49,610 bases of DNA from Limnohabitans sp. (GCA_018882835.1 VERE01000019.1:1-49610), one strand, 5' to 3'. Positions 26,568 to 35,914 are shown, numbered from the stretch's first letter. Numbers and translations: made by a program. Notes: generated from the letters alone by a model not told the origin.

Positions 26568-29500
26568 TCAATCGTAGACGATTCGGGCGTCGCCCTCATG
26601 CGCCTGGGCCATCCAGCTCGAGAGGGCCGCATCGCTGGGGAAAAACTTGGCTTGCTCGCCCAATTGCACTTCGGCTTGCGCGCCCTGTCGAAGCAGCTTC
26701 AAACGCACGGGTATGCCCCGCACCAATTCGCCTTGCTCGGACATTTCGATGTGCGCGGGATGGTCCTTCAAAATGCGCCCAATGTCGGGGGCCACCCCGT
26801 TCACCGCCACCGTCAGGTATTTTCCAAAACGGCAACGCGCTGTGGGCAAGTCCCAGACTTGTTGCAGGTTCAAGCGCAGGCCACCTGAAAAGCGATCTGG
26901 CTGGGCTTTGGCCATCACGATGATCAACTCATCGTCTTTCAACAGGTTGCGGTTGGCATGGATCAAGGCCTCGTCGGCCGTGGCCTCGATGGTGCCCGAC
27001 TTGTCGTCCAGCTTGAAGATGGCCAGCTTGCCACGTTGGCCGTTGATCACCCGCAGGTCACTGACAATGCCCGCCAACAACTGGGGCTCGCGCGAGTCGA
27101 GCAAGTCGTCAATGCGGCGCTTGACAAATTGCGACACCTCGCGCGACACCTCGTCAAACAGATGCCCCGAGAGATAAAAGCCCACCGCGGTTTTCTCATG
27201 GGTCAGGCGCTCTTTCACACCCCACGGGAGTTTTTCCACCAGGTCGGGTTCTTGTGTGCTCGAGCCGTGGTCATCGGCACCGTCAAACAGCCCGCCCTGG
27301 TTTTGATTCGCTTCGACGGTTTGCGCGAACTCGAACGCGCGGTCTATCGAGGCCGACAGCGAGGCGCGGTTCAGGTTCAGGATGTCAAAAGCACCGGCCT
27401 TGATCAGGGCATCCACGGTACGTTTGTTCAGGCGCGAACGGTCCACGCGGCGGCAAAAGTCATACAGGCTGGTGAACGGCCCGCCCTGTTCGCGCGCAGC
27501 CACGATGGCTTCAATGGCCTGCTGGCCCGTGCCTTTGATGGCGCCCAGCCCATAGCGAATTTCCTGGTCCGAAATCGGCTCGAAGCGGTAATGGCCACGG
27601 TTGATGTTGGGCGGTTCAAAGCGCAAGCCCATTTTTTGGGCATCCTCAAACAACACCTTGAGCTTGTCGGTGTTGTCCATTTCAACCGTCATGTTGGCGC
27701 AGAAAAACTCCGCGGTGTAATGCACCTTGAGCCAGCCGGTGTGGTACGCCAACAGGGAATAGGCTGCAGCATGCGACTTGTTAAAGCCATAGCCTGCAAA
27801 CTTTTCCATCAAGTCGAAAATCTCGTCGGCCTTCTCTGGAGGGATGTTGTTCTTGGCGGCTCCGTCGCGGAAGATTTGGCGATGCTCGGCCATTTCTTCG
27901 GCTTTTTTCTTGCCCATGGCGCGGCGCAGCAAATCGGCGCCCCCCAGCGAGTACCCTCCCAAGACCTGCGCTGTCTGCATCACCTGCTCTTGGTAAACCA
28001 TGATGCCGTAGGTTTCCGACAGCACGGGCTCAACCAGAGGGTGCGGGTAAATAACTTCTTCACGCCCGTGCTTGCGGGCCACAAAGCTGGGAATCAGGTC
28101 CATCGGCCCCGGGCGGTACAAAGCGTTCAGCGCAATCAGGTCTTCCAGGCGAGTGGGCCTTGCATCGCGCAACATGCCTTGCATGCCACGGCTTTCAAAC
28201 TGGAACACCGCCTCGGTTTTGCCGTCTTGGAAAAGCTTGTAAGTGGCGGCGTCGTCCAGGGGAATGTGGTCGAAGGAAAAGTTCTCCTGGCCCTTGTGAC
28301 GCTTCACAATGAACTCGCGCGCAATTTCCAAAATGGTGAGCGTGGCCAAGCCCAAAAAGTCAAATTTCACCAGGCCAGCGGCTTCCACATCGTCTTTGTC
28401 AAACTGGCTGACAGCCGATTCGCTGCCCGGTTGTTGGTACAGGGGGCAAAAATCAGTGAGCTTTCCTGGTGCGATCAGCACCCCCCCGGCATGCATGCCC
28501 ACGTTGCGGGACAGGCCTTCCAGCTTTTGGGCCAGAGCCAACAGGGTCTTCACTTCGTCTTCACGCGCCAGGCGTTCGGCCAACACAGGCTCGGCCTCGA
28601 TCGCGCCAGCAATCGTGATGTGCTGGCCTGGCTTGTTGGGAATCAGCTTGGAAATACCGTCGCAGAAGGTGTAGCTCATGTCGAGCACGCGCCCCACGTC
28701 GCGAATGGCGGCACGGGCGGCCATGGTTCCAAAGGTGGCAATCTGGCTGACCGCATCGCGGCCGTATTTGTCTTTGACGTAGTCGATCACGCGATCGCGG
28801 TTGCCTTGGCAAAAATCGATGTCGAAGTCTGGCATCGACACCCGCTCCGGATTGAGGAAGCGCTCAAACAGCAGGTTGTACTGCAACGGGTCCAGGTCGG
28901 TGATTTTCAGCGCATAGGCCACCAGGGAGCCAGCGCCTGAACCTCGACCAGGTCCGACCGGGCAGCCATTTTTTTTGGCCCAATTGATGAAGTCGCCCAC
29001 GATCAGGAAGTAACCCGGGAAACCCATCTTGAGGATGGTGCCGATCTCAAACTCCAGACGCTCTTCATACCGCGCACGTTGCGACTCGCGCATGGCAGGG
29101 TCGGGGTAAAGGTGCAACAAGCGCTCTTTCAGGCCTTCATGCGATGCATACCGGAAGTACTCTTCAATGGGCATGCGCCGGCCGTCCACTTCGGGCGTGG
29201 GGTAATCAGGCAATTGCGGCTTGCCCAGCACCAGGGTCAGGTTGCAGCGGCGGGCAATCTCCAGGGTGTTCGCCAGTGCGGAGGGCACATCCGCGAACAG
29301 GGTACGCATTTGCTCGGCGCTTTTGAAGTACTGTTCCCGGGTGAATTTTCGGACCCGGCGCGGGTTGCCCAAAATCTCGCCTTCAGAAATGCAGACGCGG
29401 GCCTCATGCGCCTCGTAGTCATCCTCGTGAGTGAACTGGACGGGATGGGTGGCCACCACGGGCAGTTTCAAACGGGCTGCCAATTGCACCGCGGCCATCA

Positions 29501-30035
29501 CATGGGCCTCGTCATCGGCACGCCCGGCACGCTGTAACTCGATGTAAAAACGATGCGGAAAGGCCGCAGCCAGTTGCAATGCCAGTTCGCTGGCGCGCGA
29601 CGCATTGCCTTGCAACAACGCCTGCCCGACCGCCCCGGTCTGCGCGCCCGACAAGGCCAGCAGGCCACCGGACAACTCTTCCAGCCAAGCCCATTTCACC
29701 ACGGCCTGATCCCGCACCACATTTTGGGTCCAGGCCCGTGCCAGCAGCTCACAGAGGTTCAGGTAGCCTTGGTGGCTCATCACCAACAGCAATAGTCGAT
29801 GGTTGGGCGCGGCCTCGTTGCCCATGGCTTCGACCACCACATCACAGCCAATCAGGGGTTTGACACCTTTGCCGCGCCCTTCTTTGTAAAACTTGATGGC
29901 GCCAAACAGATTGTTCAGGTCGGTGATGGCCAATGCGGGCTGGCCATCTGCAGCTGCCGCTTTCACCACTTCATCGATGCGGTTGGTGCCATCGACGACA
30001 GAGAACTCGGAGTGAAGACGCAGGTGCACAAACAT
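26568..30035 (-). CDS. dnaE: DNA polymerase III subunit alpha
   Basis: Catalytic subunit of the replicative polymerase, 1155 residues, normal for DnaE1. Domains in order: N-terminal PHP domain (FVHLRLHSEFSVVDGTNRIDE), polymerase core with GPGRGSGAGSLVAYAL and the catalytic aspartates in MPDFDIDFCQGNRDRVIDYV, fingers (FNKSHAAAYSLLAYHTGWLK), helix-hairpin-helix region, and a C-terminal OB-fold (LLAGIVSDLRVINGQRGKLAIFKLDDKSG). First gene of the dnaE-pgsA-DMT-dmlA chain. Confidence 0.99.
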   Translation of the reverse strand: MFVHLRLHSEFSVVDGTNRIDEVVKAAAADGQPALAITDLNNLFGAIKFYKEGRGKGVKPLIGCDVVVEAMGNEAAPNHRLLLLVMSHQGYLNLCELLARAWTQNVVRDQAVVKWAWLEELSGGLLALSGAQTGAVGQALLQGNASRASELALQLAAAFPHRFYIELQRAGRADDEAHVMAAVQLAARLKLPVVATHPVQFTHEDDYEAHEARVCISEGEILGNPRRVRKFTREQYFKSAEQMRTLFADVPSALANTLEIARRCNLTLVLGKPQLPDYPTPEVDGRRMPIEEYFRYASHEGLKERLLHLYPDPAMRESQRARYEERLEFEIGTILKMGFPGYFLIVGDFINWAKKNGCPVGPGRGSGAGSLVAYALKITDLDPLQYNLLFERFLNPERVSMPDFDIDFCQGNRDRVIDYVKDKYGRDAVSQIATFGTMAARAAIRDVGRVLDMSYTFCDGISKLIPNKPGQHITIAGAIEAEPVLAERLAREDEVKTLLALAQKLEGLSRNVGMHAGGVLIAPGKLTDFCPLYQQPGSESAVSQFDKDDVEAAGLVKFDFLGLATLTILEIAREFIVKRHKGQENFSFDHIPLDDAATYKLFQDGKTEAVFQFESRGMQGMLRDARPTRLEDLIALNALYRPGPMDLIPSFVARKHGREEVIYPHPLVEPVLSETYGIMVYQEQVMQTAQVLGGYSLGGADLLRRAMGKKKAEEMAEHRQIFRDGAAKNNIPPEKADEIFDLMEKFAGYGFNKSHAAAYSLLAYHTGWLKVHYTAEFFCANMTVEMDNTDKLKVLFEDAQKMGLRFEPPNINRGHYRFEPISDQEIRYGLGAIKGTGQQAIEAIVAAREQGGPFTSLYDFCRRVDRSRLNKRTVDALIKAGAFDILNLNRASLSASIDRAFEFAQTVEANQNQGGLFDGADDHGSSTQEPDLVEKLPWGVKERLTHEKTAVGFYLSGHLFDEVSREVSQFVKRRIDDLLDSREPQLLAGIVSDLRVINGQRGKLAIFKLDDKSGTIEATADEALIHANRNLLKDDELIIVMAKAQPDRFSGGLRLNLQQVWDLPTARCRFGKYLTVAVNGVAPDIGRILKDHPAHIEMSEQGELVRGIPVRLKLLRQGAQAEVQLGEQAKFFPSDAALSSWMAQAHEGDARIVYD

Positions 30036-30076
30036 GGCCTCATTGTAGGCAATCTGCTCCCGCTTTGAGCTGTCGC

Positions 30077-30126
30077 AAGGAGGTCAGGTGAGTTCTGCGC
30101 GCAAGCTTCGTAAAATCGGGGGGTGA
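30077..30126 (+). promoter_or_regulatory. candidate leader peptide and SD before trhO
   Basis: A near-perfect ribosome-binding site AAGGAGG (30077-30083) precedes a 12-codon frame from GTG 30088 to TGA 30124-30126, encoding [12 protein letters not shown]. Its stop overlaps the GTG start of trhO (GTGA). The trhO start has no ribosome-binding site of its own apart from a run of G. An alternative reading is a -10 box TAAAAT at 30111-30116 giving a leaderless trhO mRNA. Confidence 0.4.
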
Positions 30127-30878
30127 ACACCATCCTGAACATTTCGACCTACAAATTTGTACCGATTTCGGACCCGGCGTCCCTGCGTGAACGTTGCCTG
30201 GACACAGCGCAAGCGCTTGAACTCAAAGGAACGGTGCTGATTGCCGAAGAGGGCATCAACCTCTTTCTGGCGGGAACTGCGCAAGCCGTGCGCTCATTTG
30301 TGGCCTTCCTGCGTGAAGATCCCCGGTTTGCAGATCTTCAACCCAAGGAAAGTTGGTCTGACACGCAGCCATTTCGCAAAATGCTGGTGAAGGTGAAGCG
30401 GGAAATCATCCGGATGAACCACCCCACCATTCAGCCGTCACAGGGGCGCGCACCGGCGGTCGATGCCCGCACCGCCAAACGCTGGCTCGATCAAGGCCAC
30501 GACGACCAGGGCCGGCCAGTCATCACTTTAGACACCCGCAATGCTTTCGAGGTGGATTACGGAACCTTTGACGGCGCGCTGGATTGGCGCATCTCGCGCT
30601 TCAGCGAGTTTCCCGAGGCCGCACAAGCGCACAAAGCGGAGATGGAAAACAAAACAGTGATCAGTTTCTGCACCGGCGGTATTCGGTGCGAAAAGGCAGC
30701 CATCTATTTGCGGGAAATGGGACTGCCGTCGGTCTACCAACTCGAGGGAGGGATCCTGAAATACTTCGAGGAAGTGGGCGATGCGCACTACCAGGGCGGT
30801 TGCTTCGTCTTCGATGAGCGAGAGGCCCTGGCCCCTGACCTGTCGCCCACAACCAGCGATGCAAAGCTCAGTGCTTGA
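30123..30878 (+). CDS. trhO: rhodanese-domain tRNA uridine hydroxylase TrhO-like
   Basis: A 251-residue YceA/TrhO family protein, involved in oxygen-dependent formation of 5-hydroxyuridine at tRNA position 34 (family knowledge). It has the N-terminal UPF0176 domain ([26 protein letters not shown]) and a rhodanese domain with [17 protein letters not shown] and the catalytic-loop [11 protein letters not shown], including both cysteines. The start is a GTG. The 3' end overlaps the convergent DUF599 gene by 11 bases. Confidence 0.93.
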   Translation: MNTILNISTYKFVPISDPASLRERCLDTAQALELKGTVLIAEEGINLFLAGTAQAVRSFVAFLREDPRFADLQPKESWSDTQPFRKMLVKVKREIIRMNHPTIQPSQGRAPAVDARTAKRWLDQGHDDQGRPVITLDTRNAFEVDYGTFDGALDWRISRFSEFPEAAQAHKAEMENKTVISFCTGGIRCEKAAIYLREMGLPSVYQLEGGILKYFEEVGDAHYQGGCFVFDEREALAPDLSPTTSDAKLSA

Positions 30879-31563
30879 GAATGTCGAGCACTTCTGAGCG
30901 GAATTCGCGACTGTACAAAATGGCCACCACCATCAGGGTGGTCAGGACGAACACCAGGGGTGAAAAAAACCATCCCATGGCGGCAAACGAAAAGTAATAG
31001 GCGCGCAAGCCATCGTTGAAGGTCTCGGCCGCCAGCCCCGTCATGTCGGCCGCGCGCTGGGCATGCGTGTCGGTTGAATGTTCGCCCCGCGCAAAGGCAC
31101 TTGCTGGGGGCAGCGCGCCAATGATCAGGGCGACAAAAGTGTATTGACGCATCGACCAGGAAAATCGAAAGAAGGCATACACAAAGATCGCGACCAGCAC
31201 CAGGATCTTGAATTCAAACACCAGGATGGGTGTTTGCTGGGCAAAGGGAATTTCGCGCACCAATTCCGCGGCCTTGTCGGTGGTCCCCAGCAAGGCAAAC
31301 AAGCCGCCGATGATGATGATGCTGGTCGAGCAAAAAAACGATGGGGTGTGCGAAAGACTCTGGGTGATGATGCCGTCCAGCATGCGCGGGTCGCGCACCA
31401 GGGTTTGCTTCATCCACAGCAGGCGGAAGCGGTTGGTCGCGGCCAGGATAGAGGGGCGTTTGACGCCCCAGACACGCGCAAACCAGGCATAGCCGACCCA
31501 AGCGGTCAAAAAGAAAACCAGAACAGCCCAATCCACCCAGGGCAAGAGTTGAAGAATCTTCAT
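30868..31563 (-). CDS. DUF599 family membrane protein
   Basis: A 231-residue protein with about four hydrophobic helices: [61 protein letters not shown] (start of a longer stretch) and the C-terminal [20 protein letters not shown]. It matches the DUF599 pattern, including the SLSHTPSFF and ERAADM-like [25 protein letters not shown] region. Function unknown. It lies 50 bases downstream of the wrbA-like gene on the same strand and may be its third cistron after pirin. Confidence 0.85.
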   Translation of the reverse strand: MKILQLLPWVDWAVLVFFLTAWVGYAWFARVWGVKRPSILAATNRFRLLWMKQTLVRDPRMLDGIITQSLSHTPSFFCSTSIIIIGGLFALLGTTDKAAELVREIPFAQQTPILVFEFKILVLVAIFVYAFFRFSWSMRQYTFVALIIGALPPASAFARGEHSTDTHAQRAADMTGLAAETFNDGLRAYYFSFAAMGWFFSPLVFVLTTLMVVAILYSREFRSEVLDILKH

Positions 31564-31613
31564 GCGGCAATGCTAACGCACCGCCAGCGTTGCGCCTGGG
31601 TGTCAAGCGAGAC

Positions 31614-32147
31614 TTAGGCGCGCAGTTTGGCTGCTACTTGCGCCACGCGCTCGCCGTAGGCACGGGCTGTGTCGAGGTCGCCCTGGGGAATATCGGCGGC
31701 CGGGCTGGTCGGGCCCACTTGGGCCATCAAGCCGGAGTTGGAGCCAATGCGGTTGATGGTGCCATCGTTCATGGACGGTTGCCCCACCCAAATCATGCCG
31801 TTTTGCATGGCCAGGGTGATGAAGTACTGCAGGGTGGACAGTTTGTCGCCGCTGGGGCTGGCCGAAATTGTGAAGCCCCCCGCCACTTTGTCTTTCCAGG
31901 CGCTGGTGAACCAACGCTTGGAGGTGGCATCGGCAAACTTTTTGAATTGCCAGGATGCCATGCCCATGTAGGTGGGCGAGCCAAAGATGATGGCATCGGC
32001 GGCATCGACCACAGCCCAATCGGCGTCGCTCAGGTTCCCGTCGGCGTCAATGGCCACCAACTGGGCCTTGGCGCCCTCCGCCACAAATTGCGCCACGCGC
32101 TGGGTGTGGCCGTAACCAGAGTGATAAACAACTGCTGTTTTTGTCAT
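31614..32147 (-). CDS. flavodoxin-like NAD(P)H:quinone oxidoreductase (WrbA-like)
   Basis: A 177-residue flavodoxin-fold protein. The FMN phosphate-binding loop is YHSGYGHTQRVAQ, followed by the WrbA-type AIIFGSPTYMGMASWQFKKF and a C-terminal half with GGFTISASPSGDKLSTLQYF. It is slightly shorter than E. coli WrbA and could be a general NADPH-dependent FMN reductase. The ATG at 32147 has an AGGAGC site; longer in-frame starts lack one. It follows pirin by 25 bases, suggesting a pirin-wrbA redox/stress operon facing a LysR regulator. Confidence 0.88.
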   Translation of the reverse strand: MTKTAVVYHSGYGHTQRVAQFVAEGAKAQLVAIDADGNLSDADWAVVDAADAIIFGSPTYMGMASWQFKKFADATSKRWFTSAWKDKVAGGFTISASPSGDKLSTLQYFITLAMQNGMIWVGQPSMNDGTINRIGSNSGLMAQVGPTSPAADIPQGDLDTARAYGERVAQVAAKLRA

Positions 32148-32172
32148 GAAAAGCTCCTGAGAAAAAAATGAA

Positions 32173-32874
32173 TCAAGCGTGGAGGTCAAACACCAGCACT
32201 TCGGCTTGGTCTGCGTCGGCCATCGACAGTGACGATGTCTGAGAGATCAGGGCGGCGTCACCGGCTTCAAGGGCTTGGCCGTTCACACTCAAGCGGCCAC
32301 GCACCAAATGGACATAGGCTTTGCGCTGCGGATCCAGCACCAGGCTGGCCGATTCGCCAGCGTCAAACAGGCCCGCATACAAACGGGCGTCCGCATGAAT
32401 TTTGACGGCGCCAGCATCGCCCTCTGGAGATGCTACGCATGCGAGTCGTCCGCGCTTGCTGGCCAGTGGCACCGTTTTTTGCTCGTAGCTGGGGGGAATG
32501 CCGGTGACGTTGGGCTCGATCCAGATCTGGAAAAAGTGCGTTGTTTGCTGTGGCGCGTGATTGAACTCGCTGTGCATCACGCCCGAGCCGGCGCTCATGC
32601 GCTGGATGTCGCCTGGCGGGATGCCTTTGACATTGCCCATGCTGTCCTTGTGCGCCAACTCCCCCGTCAACACGTAGCTGATGATTTCCATGTCCCGGTG
32701 GCCGTGGGTACCAAAGCCGGTGCCCGGCGCGATGCGGTCTTCGTTGATCACGCGCAAATTGCCCCACCCCATGTGGGCAGGATCGTAGTAACCGGCAAAC
32801 GAAAAACTGTGAAACGACTTCAGCCAGCCGTGGTCGGCATAGCCTCGGTCTTGTGATTTGCGAAGTGTCAGCAT
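32173..32874 (-). CDS. pirin family protein
   Basis: Cupin-fold pirin of 233 residues (YhhW-like). The metal-binding set in the N-terminal cupin is visible: HxH in GTHGHRDMEIISYVLTGEL, then H and E in SGVMHSEFNH. Some pirins are quercetin 2,3-dioxygenases, others act as redox-sensing cofactors; the function here is not determined. An AAGGAG site precedes the ATG by 9 bases. Divergent from a LysR-type gene, with a perfect palindrome in the shared region. Confidence 0.93.
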   Translation of the reverse strand: MLTLRKSQDRGYADHGWLKSFHSFSFAGYYDPAHMGWGNLRVINEDRIAPGTGFGTHGHRDMEIISYVLTGELAHKDSMGNVKGIPPGDIQRMSAGSGVMHSEFNHAPQQTTHFFQIWIEPNVTGIPPSYEQKTVPLASKRGRLACVASPEGDAGAVKIHADARLYAGLFDAGESASLVLDPQRKAYVHLVRGRLSVNGQALEAGDAALISQTSSLSMADADQAEVLVFDLHA

Positions 32875-32941
32875 GACGTGTTCTCCTTGACCTGTACTTT
32901 AAGGAGGCGCGTCGCTTTTGCCATGCGGCAGATTTGATGGC

Positions 32942-32964
32942 ATCATTCAAATTTTTTGAATGAT
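32942..32964. promoter_or_regulatory. candidate LysR operator, 23-bp palindrome
   Basis: Arms ATCATTCAAA (32942-32951) and TTTGAATGAT (32955-32964) are perfectly complementary around a TTT centre. It lies between pirin and the LysR gene and ends 5 bases before the LysR ATG at 32969, in a position suited to autorepression and control of the pirin operon. It contains the T-N11-A pattern of LysR sites. Confidence 0.6.
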
Positions 32965-32968
32965 CATC

Positions 32969-33940
32969 ATGACCACGGCCCGCGATGTCCTCACGCCCGA
33001 CGCCCTGTCCATGCTGCACGCGATCGCGGAGGCTGGCAGTTTTGCAGCGGCAGCCCGCTCGCTGAACCTGGTGCCCAGTGCCCTCACCTACCGGGTTCGA
33101 CAGATCGAAGACGCGCTGGATGTGCTGCTCTTTGATCGCCGCTCGCGTCAAGCCAGGCTGACGGCGGCGGGTGACGAGTTGTTGCGCGAGGGCGCACGTC
33201 TGTTGGCCGATGTGGACGCCATTGCCAACCGCGTCAAACGGGTTGCGACGGGCTGGGAAAGCGAATTGACGGTGGCCATCGACAGCTTGATTGATCGGCA
33301 AACCGTGATGGAACTGTGCGAGGCTTTCTTTGCCTTGTCCCCCCCCACGCGGCTGCGGCTGCGTGACGAAACATTGACCGGCACCCTGGCCGCATTGACC
33401 TCCGGTCAAGCCGACCTGGCCCTGGGGGTGGTGGCAGAGGGTACCAATGTGGGGGGCATTCACCACAGCACCCTGGGCCCGATGGAGTTTGTATTTGCCG
33501 TGGCGCCCCACCACCCTTTGGCGCGGGCCGAGCAGCCGCTGAGCGACGAAACCATTCGGCAACACAGAGCGGTTGCGGTGGCCGACTCGGTTCAACGCGG
33601 ACAAGGCATGACCGTGGGCTTGCTGGCCGGGCAGGATGTTTTCACCGTGCCCAGCATGGGCGCGAAATTGGAGGCGCAATTGCGTGGCTTGGGCGCGGGC
33701 TTTTTGCCGGCGCCTCTGGCAGAGCCCTATCTGAGCACGGGCCGTTTGGTGCGCCGCGACGTGCAACGGCCACGGCGCGTCAGCACCGTCAGCTACGCTT
33801 GGCGGCAAGGCCAGGGCGAAGACACAGCGGGCCGCGCCTTGAAGTGGTGGTTGCAACAGCTGAAAAGCCCAGCCACTCGCGCCGCGCTGCTCAGCCAAGC
33901 GCGACGAAAGCGCACGAAGGGTGTAGAGTCACGGCCATGA
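32969..33940 (+). CDS. LysR-family transcriptional regulator
   Basis: A 323-residue regulator with an N-terminal winged helix-turn-helix (LTPDALSMLHAIAEAGSFAAAARSLNLVPSALTYRVRQIEDALDVLLF) and a C-terminal periplasmic-binding-like effector domain (LTVAIDSLIDRQTVMELCEAFF, TSGQADLALGVVAEG). The ATG at 32969 is used; the ATG at 32960 falls inside the palindrome. Neither has a clear ribosome-binding site. Its stop overlaps the start of the following flavoprotein gene (ATGA). Target is probably the divergent pirin-wrbA unit. Effector unknown. Confidence 0.93.
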   Translation: MTTARDVLTPDALSMLHAIAEAGSFAAAARSLNLVPSALTYRVRQIEDALDVLLFDRRSRQARLTAAGDELLREGARLLADVDAIANRVKRVATGWESELTVAIDSLIDRQTVMELCEAFFALSPPTRLRLRDETLTGTLAALTSGQADLALGVVAEGTNVGGIHHSTLGPMEFVFAVAPHHPLARAEQPLSDETIRQHRAVAVADSVQRGQGMTVGLLAGQDVFTVPSMGAKLEAQLRGLGAGFLPAPLAEPYLSTGRLVRRDVQRPRRVSTVSYAWRQGQGEDTAGRALKWWLQQLKSPATRAALLSQARRKRTKGVESRP

Positions 33941-34983
33941 AACACTTTGCCATCATCGGGGCCGGCATGGCCGGCATCAGCGCCGCTCGCACCTTGGTGC
34001 AAGCGGGTCACCGTGTCAGCGTGTTTGAAAAAAGCCGCGGGGCTGGCGGGCGAATGGCCACGCGCGAAACACCCTTTGGCAACTTTGACCATGGCGCACA
34101 GTACTTCACCGTGCGCGACCCGCGCTTTGAATTGGCGCTGTCCGCCGTGCCGGGCACGCGCGACGTCTTCAAGGCCTGGAGCGCCAATGCGGTACGGGTG
34201 CTGGACACCCAAGGGCGCGTGGTCGAGGCGGCACTGCCCTCGCGTGAGTTTCACCATGTTGGCACCCCGGGCATGAACGCCCTGGTGCGTCATTGGGCGC
34301 AACCCCTGCTGGACAGTGGCAGCTTGCACTTGAATGTGCAGGTGCACCGCTTGGCCCGGGACAGCTTGAACCCCCAACGTTGGCAAGTGCATGCCGAGGG
34401 CGACTCGCCAGCGGTATGGTCGGGATTTGATGCGGTGCTGCTGGCCTTGCCCCATGTGCAAGCGCAGCAATTGCTGCGGCAATCCAGCGCCATGGTGGTG
34501 GGACACAGTTTGCTGGATGCCATGGACCCGGTGCGGGTAGCCCCTTGCTGGACCTTGATGCTGGCTTATCCGCAAGCGAGTCAACCGAGCCTGGCGCATT
34601 TGGGGCCCCAGTGGAACGCCGCGCGCAGCACCCACCACCGCGTGGCCTGGCTGGCACGCGAATCTTCCAAGCCGGGGCGGCTGCGGGTAGAGCGTTGGAC
34701 CGTGCAAGCCAGTGCAGCCTGGTCAGAAGAGCACCTGGAAGACGATCCTTTGCGAGTGCAGGCCAAATTGACCAAGGCCTTCGCCGAGCTCACAGGCATT
34801 CGCGCAGAGCCCAGCCATGCCGAGGTGCACCGCTGGCGTTTCGCCAAAACCATGGTGCCGCTGGGCCAAGCCTATTTGTGGGATGCCAGGCACAACCTGG
34901 GCACCTGCGGTGATTGGCATCTGGGGCATCGGGTGGAAGATGCTTTTGTCAGCGGGCTGTCGCTGGCCTTGGCGGTGCGCTGA
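33937..34983 (+). CDS. FAD-dependent amine-oxidase-like (renalase-like) protein
   Basis: A 348-residue NAD(P)/FAD oxidoreductase. The dinucleotide-binding motif is IIGAGMAGISAARTLVQAGHRVSVFEKSRGAGGRMA, and the renalase-like NFDHGAQYFTVRDPRF follows. The C-terminal FAD contact is GTCGDWHLGHRVEDAFVSGLSLA. Related proteins are annotated renalase or protoporphyrinogen-oxidase-like; the bacterial substrate is unknown. It is translationally coupled to the LysR gene upstream and lies 11 bases before gluQ. Confidence 0.88.
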   Translation: MKHFAIIGAGMAGISAARTLVQAGHRVSVFEKSRGAGGRMATRETPFGNFDHGAQYFTVRDPRFELALSAVPGTRDVFKAWSANAVRVLDTQGRVVEAALPSREFHHVGTPGMNALVRHWAQPLLDSGSLHLNVQVHRLARDSLNPQRWQVHAEGDSPAVWSGFDAVLLALPHVQAQQLLRQSSAMVVGHSLLDAMDPVRVAPCWTLMLAYPQASQPSLAHLGPQWNAARSTHHRVAWLARESSKPGRLRVERWTVQASAAWSEEHLEDDPLRVQAKLTKAFAELTGIRAEPSHAEVHRWRFAKTMVPLGQAYLWDARHNLGTCGDWHLGHRVEDAFVSGLSLALAVR

Positions 34984-34994
34984 CCTTTTGAGGC

Positions 34995-35888
34995 ATGGCG
35001 GGCTATCGCGGTCGCTTCGCGCCATCCCCTACCGGGCCCTTGCACGCTGGCTCGCTGGCTGCAGCCTTGGCCAGCTGGCTGGACGCTCGCGCGCACCAAG
35101 GCCAATGGCTGATCCGGATGGAAGATGTGGATGCGCCGCGCTGCGTCCCGGGTGCGGACACCTTGATCTTGAAACAGTTGGCAGACTGCGGCTTGCACAG
35201 CGATTTGCCGGTGGTTTGGCAATCTCGTCGGGATGCGCATTACGCGCTTGCGCTGTCACAACTGCTGGCGCAATCGTGGGTGTATGGCTGCCAATGCTCT
35301 CGCAAGGACATTGAAACTCAGTGGCTGACCCAAGGCGTGCGGCGGGAGCGGCATCAAGCTTGGATTTACCCGGGCACTTGTCGCACTTTGAATTTGACGC
35401 CTGAAAGCGCACGCACCGAGTTGGCTTGGCGTTTCAAAGTTGAGCCGGGGGTTCTCTCCTGGCACGACCGCTGGCTGGGCTCTCAACAGCAAGATGTTGC
35501 GGCTGAAGTCGGCGACTTTGTGCTGAAGCGTTCCGATGGCTTGTGGGCTTACCAGTTGGCCGTGGTGGTGGACGATGGCTTGCAAGGCATCACCGACGTC
35601 GTGCGCGGCCAAGACCTGGCAGACAATACACCCCGTCAAATGCGCTTGCAACGTGCGCTGGGACTGCCCTTGCTGCGGTACGCGCATTTGCCCCTGGTGC
35701 GTGACGTGCATGGGGAAAAACTCTCCAAGCAGCAAGGTGCGCCGCCACTGGACACGCAAGATCCTTTGAAATGCCTGAATGCAGCGGCAATACACTTGGG
35801 TTTGGCGCCACAAAGTGGCACGGTCTCTGATGCCTTGTTGGCCTGGACCCGACTTATCCACAGCTCATATGCAAAACTCAAGACCTGA
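34995..35888 (+). CDS. gluQ: glutamyl-Q tRNA(Asp) synthetase
   Basis: Attaches glutamate to the queuosine of tRNA-Asp; a truncated GluRS paralogue lacking the anticodon-binding domain (family knowledge). The 297-residue product has [22 protein letters not shown] (HIGH-type motif), zinc-type cysteines in YGCQCSRKD and YPGTCR, the [16 protein letters not shown] region and the KMSKS-like EKLSKQ. The last codons ([11 protein letters not shown]) and the stop lie inside a half-copy of the palindromic element found at 21186-21290, and the stop codon is its TGA. Confidence 0.95.
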   Translation: MAGYRGRFAPSPTGPLHAGSLAAALASWLDARAHQGQWLIRMEDVDAPRCVPGADTLILKQLADCGLHSDLPVVWQSRRDAHYALALSQLLAQSWVYGCQCSRKDIETQWLTQGVRRERHQAWIYPGTCRTLNLTPESARTELAWRFKVEPGVLSWHDRWLGSQQQDVAAEVGDFVLKRSDGLWAYQLAVVVDDGLQGITDVVRGQDLADNTPRQMRLQRALGLPLLRYAHLPLVRDVHGEKLSKQQGAPPLDTQDPLKCLNAAAIHLGLAPQSGTVSDALLAWTRLIHSSYAKLKT

Positions 35889-35914
35889 CCCCCAGCCTGC
35901 TGACCCCCAGCCTG
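35855..35914 (+). repeat. half-copy of the palindromic element plus 15-bp tandem repeat
   Basis: TATCCACAG (35855-35863) and CAAGACCTGACCCC (35879-35892) are separated by exactly 15 bases, as in the right arm at 21253-21290; 8 of the 15 intervening bases also match (31 of 38 in total by my count). It is followed by a perfect tandem duplication of CTGACCCCCAGCCTG (35885-35899 and 35900-35914). The segment spans the gluQ/trmB overlap. Confidence 0.8.

Noticed and set aside
26958-28940. 660-codon open frame on the plus strand opposite dnaE
   Set aside because: Produced by the high-GC codon bias of dnaE on the other strand; the translation has no recognisable domain and lies wholly inside dnaE.
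35854-35862. Perfect DnaA box TTATCCACA as a replication-origin signal
   Set aside because: A single box inside gluQ with no cluster of boxes, no AT-rich unwinding region and no dnaA/dnaN nearby; better explained as part of the repeat half-copy.
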